64,000 nt of DNA. Origin: Zoroaster sp. YZ-2022 (taxonomy: Eukaryota > Echinodermata > Asteroidea > Forcipulatida > Zoroasteridae). A program made the position numbers and the translations under genes. The notes beneath the pieces are model-generated. The model saw only the letters and a list, made by a program, of their open reading frames with translations, was not told where the DNA came from and did no database searches. Location: assembly GCA_029582265.1 (NCBI GenBank), contig CM055837.1, positions 21,116,967 to 21,180,966 on the forward strand. The letters are read 5' to 3'. Positions 12,301-17,700 of this stretch are shown one piece after another (position 1 is the stretch's first letter; every line of letters starts with the position of its first letter).

Positions 12301-12630
12301 TGATATTGCGAGACTAACATTACTCTTGCTCCTTGCCTTTCTACAGTACTGGTCAACATTTGTTTGGACTTGTTCGGTCATCCTATTGACTGATGCAATA
12401 ATTCCATTCTAATACTAATTTTTATTTTGTTTTGCAGTCCAGACTCTGTGCGGAGTAACAGTGATCTGTTTTACCTTGTACCAGAGCGTTCTTGTGTTCC
12501 TGACAGTCCTGTCTGGTACTCTAGCGCACCCTTAGGAGAACATGATATGAATAAGATCTTGACTCGTATCTTGATGGTAACAGACATACATGATACATGG
12601 GTAGAGATGGCTGAAGATGTTGACGATTGA
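79..12630 (+). CDS. ZMYM: ZMYM2/3/4-like MYM-type zinc finger protein, 3' fifteen exons (5' end outside window)
   Basis: Fifteen exons with GT/AG borders join in one frame: 79-339, 617-844, 2765-3010, 3648-3836, 4185-4493, 4969-5068, 6523-6703, 7342-7523, 7754-7822, 8142-8384, 8682-9008, 9675-9815, 10132-10902, 11775-11910, 12438-12630. They sum to 3576 nt (1191 residues plus stop). Residues 1-565 carry about eleven MYM fingers (CxxC followed by FCS/FCxxxC), many split across introns in phase 0. A proline-rich linker and a PVPVPIYIPVP segment typical of ZMYM2/3/4 follow (about 590-700), then a basic stretch (RSKSKTPSRRGRSRGNKR, about 846-863) that could be a nuclear localisation signal, then DUF3504 from about 895 to the end. 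Vertebrate relatives are nuclear and join LSD1/CoREST/HDAC complexes. Which paralogue this is cannot be decided here; a single pre-duplication gene is likely. The start codon lies upstream of the window. Confidence 0.93.
617..844 (+). CDS. ZMYM: ZMYM exon: MYM finger and start of the next
   Basis: Acceptor tttccag before 617 and donor GTACAT after 844; 76 codons, phase 0/0. It encodes CNTC...FCKQEC and, at the 3' end, the CSVC half of a finger completed by the next exon, across a 1.9-kb intron containing a nested transposon. Confidence 0.9.
1273..2266 (-). mobile_element. PIF/Harbinger-type element, internally deleted, nested in the family A MITE
   Basis: Inverted termini GGCCCGTATTCTA at both ends, flanked by ATT at 1270-1272 and 2267-2269. 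That is a 3-bp target duplication as expected for PIF/Harbinger. The unoccupied site, one ATT, is visible in the sister MITE at 11141-11143 (as AAT). Subterminal regions are packed with CCTTTA/TAAAGG motifs. About 994 bp long. Confidence 0.88.
1564..1992 (-). pseudogene. Harbinger transposase N-terminal fragment
   Basis: 142 residues with the HARBI1-like pattern FRFTKDGFNHL, then GRPLSPRTQLLVALRYYATG and QGVSQPSASRIVRSVS (helix-turn-helix-like). Full transposases are roughly 350 residues; the DDE catalytic part is absent, since only about 290 bp separate this ORF from the element end. It is most likely a deletion derivative that cannot move itself. Confidence 0.82.
2519..2655. repeat. Dispersed repeat with hairpin, copy 1
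   Basis: It shares GTAAGGCC, TTTTGCATTTATA and TTTAGGTTGGTAAGCAGTTTGCAACAGC-type segments with copies at 39548-39675 and 42668-42795. The family is not identified. Confidence 0.6.
2765..3010 (+). CDS. ZMYM: ZMYM exon: MYM fingers, with duplicated 5' splice site
   Basis: 82 codons, phase 0/0. It completes one finger (CSSDC), encodes a second (CAQC...FCSMRC), and ends with the CAAC half of a third. The acceptor is a CAAG at 2761-2764; an alternative AG at 2770 is also in phase. The last 12 exonic bases and the donor GTAAG are the first unit of a seven-copy minisatellite, so six decoy donors follow. Confidence 0.88.
2999..3410 (+). repeat. Seven-copy minisatellite carrying the exon end and 5' splice site
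   Basis: Units start at 2999, 3064, 3129, 3191, 3256, 3321 and 3383, with spacings 65, 65, 62, 65, 65, 62. Each begins GCTGCATGTAAG|GTAAGAATGG, i.e. the last exonic bases plus donor. The 65-65-62 pattern repeated twice indicates a 192-bp higher-order unit. Confidence 0.95.
3648..3836 (+). CDS. ZMYM: ZMYM exon: end of finger plus Gln/Pro linker
   Basis: Acceptor ttttacag before 3648 and donor GTAAC at 3837; 63 codons, phase 0/0. It supplies the FFCSTAC half of a finger, then a polar linker rich in Q, P and K. Confidence 0.88.
3987..4078 (+). repeat. Three 30-bp tandem units each holding a DR1-type nuclear-receptor site
   Basis: AGGTCAAAGGTCA occurs at 4006-4018 and 4036-4048, and AGGTCAAAGGTTA at 4066-4078. 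AGGTCAnAGGTCA is the known DR1 half-site arrangement (RXR heterodimers, HNF4, COUP-TF). It lies in a ZMYM intron; function is not shown. Confidence 0.8.
4185..4493 (+). CDS. ZMYM: ZMYM exon: two MYM fingers
   Basis: Acceptor cctcaccag before 4185 and donor GTATGT at 4494; 103 codons, phase 0/0. It encodes CDHC...FCSYGC and CSQC...FCTQNC. Confidence 0.9.
4969..5068 (+). CDS. ZMYM: ZMYM exon: first half of a MYM finger
   Basis: Acceptor atcaccag before 4969; 100 nt, phase 0 in and phase 1 out. It encodes CDYC...FCSE. The donor GTCGGT at 5069 is weak, but the phase fits the next exon exactly, restoring FCSEGC. Confidence 0.86.
5140..5260. repeat. AT-rich short tandem repeat
   Basis: About 62-bp units (AATAAACACTTGATA followed by AACATTACATTTATACATAGAC), two full and one partial. 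It begins soon after a ZMYM exon. Confidence 0.75.
5402..5630. mobile_element. TTAA-flanked MITE, family A-type termini
   Basis: Inverted termini CCCTCCTACT...AGTAGGAGGG, flanked by TTAA at 5398-5401 and 5631-5634. The 229-bp interior has many ATTTGAA/CCATT inverted segments and differs from the other family A copies. Confidence 0.85.
5998..6448. mobile_element. AGGCCC-ended MITE (family B), expanded by a 12-bp microsatellite
   Basis: Ends AGGCCC... and ...GGGCCT; interior motifs GTCCAATTGCAGCCAAAATTG and GCCACCATACTTTGTATA recur in four other places in the window. The internal ACTTTGTCAC site has been expanded. Confidence 0.78.
6169..6295. repeat. 12-bp tandem repeat (cactctcttagc), about ten copies
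   Basis: The unit is nearly perfect (one TTTT variant near 6186). Its length is divisible by three and it has no stop in several frames, giving spurious periodic ORFs on both strands. Confidence 0.95.
6523..6703 (+). CDS. ZMYM: ZMYM exon: MYM finger
   Basis: Acceptor gaacacag before 6523 and strong donor GTAAGT at 6704; phase 1 in, phase 2 out. It completes the previous finger and encodes CDYC...FCSMAC followed by a basic helix. Confidence 0.9.
7342..7523 (+). CDS. ZMYM: ZMYM exon: last MYM finger
   Basis: Acceptor gttgtag before 7342 and donor GTAAGT at 7524; phase 2 in, phase 1 out. It encodes CDGC...VCNQHC, the last of the finger series. Confidence 0.88.
7600..7682. repeat. Fragment of TTAA-flanked MITE, family C (CCCTAACC end)
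   Basis: It ends ...CCAGAATACCTAGGGGGTTAGGGTTAAC, matching the terminal regions at 19843 and 31235. No matching left end was found. Confidence 0.55.
7754..7822 (+). CDS. ZMYM: ZMYM exon: short polar linker
   Basis: 69 nt, phase 1/1, acceptor tttgacag and donor GTAAGT. It encodes a Thr/Gln-rich linker. Skipping this phase-symmetric exon would keep the frame, so alternative splicing is possible. Confidence 0.8.
8142..8384 (+). CDS. ZMYM: ZMYM exon: proline-rich linker with conserved SCRPHT motif
   Basis: 243 nt, phase 1/1, acceptor gtttacag and donor GTAAGA. It contains a run of six prolines (PPPPPP) and an ISCRPHTSTK motif resembling the conserved SCKPHT segment of vertebrate ZMYM2/3/4. Confidence 0.87.
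8682..9008 (+). CDS. ZMYM: ZMYM exon: PV-rich segment
   Basis: 327 nt, phase 1/1, acceptor ctcaacag and donor GTATGT. It encodes the alternating Pro/Val segment (IPVPVPIYIPVPMHMY) and the following IREKMPSDPLEAEL block, both hallmarks of ZMYM2/3/4. Confidence 0.92.
9210..9545. repeat. Dispersed repeat, GGTACAACATTGGTAA family
   Basis: Contains GAATCAAGATATAC, CAACCAACCT and GAAGATTGCTACCATCATC blocks also seen near 386-470, 11325-11770, 36970-37330 and 49750-50435. It lies in a ZMYM intron. Confidence 0.6.
9675..9815 (+). CDS. ZMYM: ZMYM exon: acidic segment
   Basis: 141 nt, phase 1/1, acceptor gatttag and donor GTAAGA. It encodes an acidic, probably helical segment between the PV-rich part and the C-terminal domain. 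Confidence 0.85.
10132..10902 (+). CDS. ZMYM: ZMYM exon: basic region and most of DUF3504 (Crypton-derived)
   Basis: 771 nt, phase 1/1, acceptor gtctgcag and donor GTACAT. After a basic stretch it encodes the DUF3504 core (TWNQDILGISMDELAYVL through FCRIQKHIRKMGP). The family is known to descend from the tyrosine recombinase of Crypton DNA transposons and is domesticated in ZMYM2/3/4 and QRICH1. Confidence 0.92.
10991..11289. mobile_element. TTAA-flanked MITE, family A, intact 299-bp copy
   Basis: TTAA at 10987-10990 and 11290-11293; termini CCCTCCTACT and AGTAGGAAGG. It is the reverse-oriented, unoccupied sister of the element at 1122-2420. Confidence 0.87.
11325..11770. repeat. Dispersed repeat, GGTACAACATTGGTAA family, copy in ZMYM intron
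   Basis: Contains AGAATCAAGATACAT, CCAACCTGTGAATGTT and ACCAATGTTGTACCTTCA; matches the 9210 and 49750 regions in patches. Confidence 0.55.
11775..11910 (+). CDS. ZMYM: ZMYM exon: DUF3504 continuation
   Basis: 136 nt, phase 1 in and phase 2 out, acceptor gttatag and donor GTAAGG. It encodes a charged loop, then DNPLRCPVRLYEFYLSK, the strongly conserved motif of the C-terminal domain. Confidence 0.9.
11950..12150. mobile_element. Palindromic MITE, family D, copy 1
   Basis: Inverted arms around GGGCATGGAATC and GATTCCATGCCC. A second copy lies at 62766-62980. The right end is GGTCCCTTTAA. Confidence 0.65.
12438..12630 (+). CDS. ZMYM: ZMYM terminal exon
   Basis: Acceptor ttttgcag before 12438; TGA at 12628-12630. 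It encodes FYLVPERSCVPDSPVWYS and the acidic C-terminus. The 3' UTR runs into repeats; AATAAA hexamers occur at 13286 (inside a foldback MITE) and 13966. Confidence 0.9.
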
Positions 12631-13264
12631 TGAGCTTCATTATGAAGACTAATGCTGGTATGCTGAACATTTGGTTTGTTTTCAGGGGGAAGCTAAAATG
12701 GGGAACAGTGCCAAAAAGGGAGACCGTATGTTCAAAGGGGTGGGGCATACCCCCACCCCTTATATATATAATTATCATGTCATTATATCTGACAAGCTCG
12801 CTAACCACTTGTAATGTTAGTGTTAGTTGTTTTACTTTCAAGGAATTTAAAAGGAGGTTTACAGTCTGCATTGAGGAGGTAGATTTTGTTGATTGGCCAA
12901 CTGAAAAGGAATAGATTTCATAGTTGTGTATCTGTGAAGATTATTGTAAAATAATTCTTCAAAATTAGAGAAGTACTCTGTAAGGTACTTATTTTCTTAA
13001 ACTACAACTTGCTTATTTAAGTTATCAACCGTCATGATAGTGATATTTGCATTGGGCTAATATACAGTTAACTGTTCAGAATTTATCATGTATATGCCAC
13101 AAATCTCGTTAGGTAATGTTAGTATTACGTACAGACTGTTGCCATTTTTTCCCTAAAATATGTTCACCTTAAAAAGAATTTAAAAAATGTGTTGGTTTTT
13201 CCAAATGTACTTCATTGATGGCATCCCAAGCAAGCAACACACTACATAGATTTTAGGGTTTAAT

Positions 13265-13718
13265 GATGTATATGACATAAAACACAATAAAGGGGGCCAC
13301 TTTGCATCCGTCAGGTTAGCAGTTTTTCCAATGGTTGTTATTTATTTTTAAGTACCTGAAACCGACCAAAAAGTGTTTCAACATGTGAATGGACATGCAG
13401 GCTTATACTAGAACTAATTTGAGTTGATTTATTTTATTTTTTTATGTATTTTTTTACCCTCAAATTTCCATAAAAATTGGACGGAAAAAGTTACCTCACT
13501 TTTCCGTCCATTTGTTGATGGAAATTTTAGGGTAATTAAAAAAATAATAGTAATAATCAACTCAAATTATCTTTAGGATAAGCATGCATGTCTATTCAAA
13601 TGTTGAAATTCTTTTTGGGTGGTTTCAGATATTTAAAAAAAAAATTACAACCATTAGAAAAACTGCTAACGTGACGGTAGGAAAGTGGCCCCCTTTATTG
13701 TGTTTTATGTCATATATC
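13265..13718. mobile_element. Foldback MITE downstream of ZMYM
   Basis: The left arm (TATGACATAAAACACAATAA, GGGGGCCACTTTGC) is mirrored by the right arm (GTGGCCCCCTTTATTG, TGTTTTATGTCATATA). The arms meet at a hairpin, TGGACGGAAAAAG/CTTTTCCGTCCA near 13490. It lies 630 bp past the ZMYM stop and carries an AATAAA, so it may supply a poly(A) signal. Confidence 0.85.
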
Positions 13719-14588
13719 AAATGGAATTATTTCAGACACTTGGTGGCAACAGATATAATGGTCCTCTCCACGTTATTCTCAGCATATGCATGATAAAAAG
13801 GACTGATAAATCTGCTGCCCTCTAGAGTCTCTAGTCTGCCATTGATAGCAAGTGTTCATCTTGTTTCATAGTAATGTAAAGGTGTGCGCATTAAAAATGT
13901 AGTTAGTGCTGATACATAGAATTACATATAAAGTTTTTCTTCATATTTTCCAATCAATTTTGCTAAATAAAAAGTAATTTCACCAGAGGTGTGATCATTG
14001 TAGAAAGTTTCAGTACTCAAGAATAACAGGCATAAATTTCTAATTTTACAGTCAAATTGTTGGCAGTATATGTAGATCGGTTTTTAATCAAATTTAAATT
14101 ACTGATAAGGTTGTTTTAAACGAGGGTTTGTGCTCCGTTTTTTGTTCATGTCTTACATTAGTTAAAACGAAAGGGACACATTAAGTTGTTTCCTTGTATT
14201 ATTTTTATTTCATTTACTCAAAACTTGTTTCTTGTAAAAGTTGCTTCATGCTTTAGATCGATTAGAGATTATTAAAATTTTGCATGTGACTAATTCTTTT
14301 TTTCAAACAGTTCTTATTTGTTACAAGTATTTTAAGGTGAAATGTTGCGTTTTAATTACGTCATGTTTTCCATGAACATGATACCCAATACATGTACATT
14401 GTATGCTTGCATATGTGACCTTGAGGTCAAACAATGACCTTTAACATGCTGCAGCCATCATTGTATTGATTCTCACTACAGTTTATAACAGGTACCAGTC
14501 TATTTTCCTACAAGCCTCGGTTTGGTTACATATGCCACACCAGATCATCAGAAACTGGATTCCTCTTTGTGGTAAAAGATTTGGGAGA
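13719..14588. other. Intergenic tail-to-tail spacer between ZMYM and SETD4
   Basis: AT-rich sequence with no convincing coding. Candidate ZMYM poly(A) signal AATAAA at 13966. The SETD4 3' UTR must lie below 14589 on the minus strand; its end was not identified. Confidence 0.5.
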
Positions 14589-14723
14589 TTATTTGCAATA
14601 GTCTTCAGTGGATAATTGTTTATAAGCAATCTGCAGGAGATCGTCTCTTTCCCGTCTCAATCCTTGTATAAGAGAGAAATGTTCAGTCTCTGTGACATCC
14701 TGCGCCATCTTGTCTTCTATGTT
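14589..14723 (-). CDS. SETD4: SETD4 terminal exon
   Basis: Acceptor atttcag, phase 0; encodes a helical C-terminus with LIQGLRRERDDLLQIAYKQL and stops at 14589-14591. Confidence 0.88.
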   Translation of the reverse strand, partial: NIEDKMAQDVTETEHFSLIQGLRRERDDLLQIAYKQLSTEDYCK

Positions 14724-17700
14724 CTGAAATGATAAAAAACATAATCTTGTGTCAATTGGAGACTTTTGACACATTAGTTTGCTGCAGACTAAGCAATCTT
14801 TGTCAAATTACCTCGATATCATTCTCAGAAATACAGATGTCTGTTGAATCTATTGAAACCTAGCACCTGATTACAAAGTAACCACTAAAAATGTATTTAC
14901 CTGTAAGACCAATTGATTGTCATGTAATTCTCTTGTTAGTAGTCTGGTTGCAAGCTGCTTTACTTGATTATCACAATGTGTTGAGATAGAGTCCGATGTA
15001 TAGACCCTTTTCCAGCTTTTTCTGTTTGACACATGGAATAAGAACATGATCTAGTTAAATTGGATTATTCTTGGAAAAATGTAAAGCAATATGGAGGCAT
15101 ACTTAACCTCATCATAATTTCCTCCAGAGACGAGGTTGTCGGAATGTAAGTTTGAAACCCACTTACAATACACTAGTTGTTTTATCTGTTAAATCTTTTT
15201 AGGAGAGAATTATACTGAAGCATCACTGTACAATCCTATCATTGGAGGTCTCCCAAATCGTCAATATCATTGTACAGTGTCACTACTCAGGAGACATGTA
15301 CCCCATACATGGTATGTAGCCAAGGATCACGAGTCCAAATTATGATGCTTAGCCTAGGAAGAAGAGTCTTGAGATCACTCGGAAAGAATGTGACTATTTA
15401 CATCAAACAATACCCACCTCTCTTAGGGCACATTAGGGGTGTGTATTTTCAAATAATTTGGTAATCGAATATTCTATATTCGAAGCCCACCGATTGTAAA
15501 TTGTGCCACGTGATAAAACGAGCACGCACGATATGGTTGGGGGGGGGGGGGGTGTAATGGAAGCACCAATACAAATTCAACAAAAACTTAATTTTTTTTC
15601 TTCAGATATTCGAACGGTTATTCGGTACATAAATCAATTTTTACATAAATATTTTTATTTTTTCTTTGAGGAGTGTACAAAGAACTAATGACAGAAGAGA
15701 GATTTGCACCTGTGATATTACAGTACATGTACTCACATTTCCAATGTGTCCATACACAATATTTTAAGTGCTGTGACTAGTCGCCATGACAGTCCATCCC
15801 TTCCACACCACAGGTTATCTTGAAGGTTATTTTCTCTTAAGATTTGAAGTTTTTTTGATTGAAGACCATTGTTTTGCGGGGTCGTTAAGCTGCAGTCAAC
15901 ACAACTTGTAATATCATCTGTTAATAAAAATAACATTTAGAATTATTCCTTTTATAAAAAGTTTTAAAAGCTCCATACAGTTTTCCTAATTATCCCAAAT
16001 TTCATGTTTCAATTAATTGTTCGACAAGCAATTAATTTATCATACCCTATCATGAAATAAGAATGTCACTAATTTTTTGAAATCATTTTTAGAAAGTAAA
16101 TTTCTTACCTTCAATGAAAATAGCTATGTTCTGATAAAAAAGCCAGTGAAATTGCATAAACACATCTTTATAAAGCTATATTTTGTTATTTTCTTCACAA
16201 AATGATGTTTTGAACCTGTTGATACATAACCAACGTACCTATATCAAACTTTACTGAGCTATGATGGTTATTTAGTACAATAAATCCATACTCTAATACA
16301 AGTGTATCATTTCCATGTGGACCATAGCAGATGAAGGCTTGCTCATATTTCTTATAAGATGTGACTGTTTTAATCACAAAGCCATCTAATAAGGTGTCAT
16401 ATCCACCCTCAGTCTGAAATCAAAACAAAACATACAAAGAATGTTAATGAAAACCTCACAGTATGTACAATATGCTCCTGTACATATCAAAATCAGTTTA
16501 AGGAGAGAAATGGCTTTGGCAATATGTAAGTCTTAAATTTGTAAAATAAATCCCAATAATTATTTGATAATTTCATGAAAGTGAATGATTAATCTGATAA
16601 TAGTGGATTTTATGACAAAGTTGTCTGCTTGGATAAGGCCCCCAAAAAGTCCCAGGTTTCTGGTCTCAGCGTGCGTCGGCATTTTTAATTTAATTTTTGT
16701 TGTTGCTATGAAATGATGTCCAATTGCAGACAAAATTGCTGGATTGATTGGAATTCTGCCGTGCTGTGCTTTAAACGACTTTTTCACATAGGGGTATGAA
16801 CGTTTGCCCGATTTGTGAGGCTTCTCTTAGCCACCACGCTTTGTATGGGAAACTTTGTATCACGTATTTCCCTGTTTGCAAAAAAAAATGCTTCACCGCA
16901 CAGCTTTTTGGCCTATTTATTGTGCAGTAAGTAGCAGATTAAAAATCTCAAAAAATCTTGTTTGTACATGTTGGGCTAGGGGCCAAGGGATATGGAGGGA
17001 AGTCCAGTGTATTGCCCTAGATTGAAGCTTTGGTCTAACTAATCTCAGCTTGCAGGGTGTACACATGGCCAAAAATGAGGAACAAATTGTTACCTCAACT
17101 GTGGGTGAATGATTAAGTAGATCTAGGAATGGAGCCAAGATGCAGTTATCCTCGGAGTCTGTAGCCAAATCCTCTTGCTTCTTCTGTTTCATATAAACAC
17201 ATCTTGTATTGATTGCAAACCATGCCCATCGGAACCTCTCATAGGTAACATTAATCACTGGGTTCAGCTTTTTTATCTCCTCAAAGAAATTTGATAATTC
17301 CTTGTAGGCAGCTGTGACCTTTTGAATCTGTGTCTCTGCTAGTGTGCGGACATTTCTAGGTAGTAATGTTAGTTCCTCTTGATTGAAGAATGCTGGTGTT
17401 GTGTATGATGGAGGAAGCAGGGCTATATAAAGAGACCAAAATGAGTCCACACCCTTGGAGTCTTCGTAGAGTAAGAAGGTAGCAAGAGCTTGATGGGGTG
17501 TCATTGGAGGGGTGTGTCTACAAAACCAAAATGTACAAATCAAAACTGTATCACAACTTTTTCACAGTAGGAGCAAGCCAGATTATTGTTGTAAATTTTA
17601 ATGCACAATTTCAAGTTTTTAGAATTTTAAAATTGGCAAGTCTTTTGAATATATATGAGAACATACAGGGGCTCAATGCATGATAATTGTGACCCGCTTC

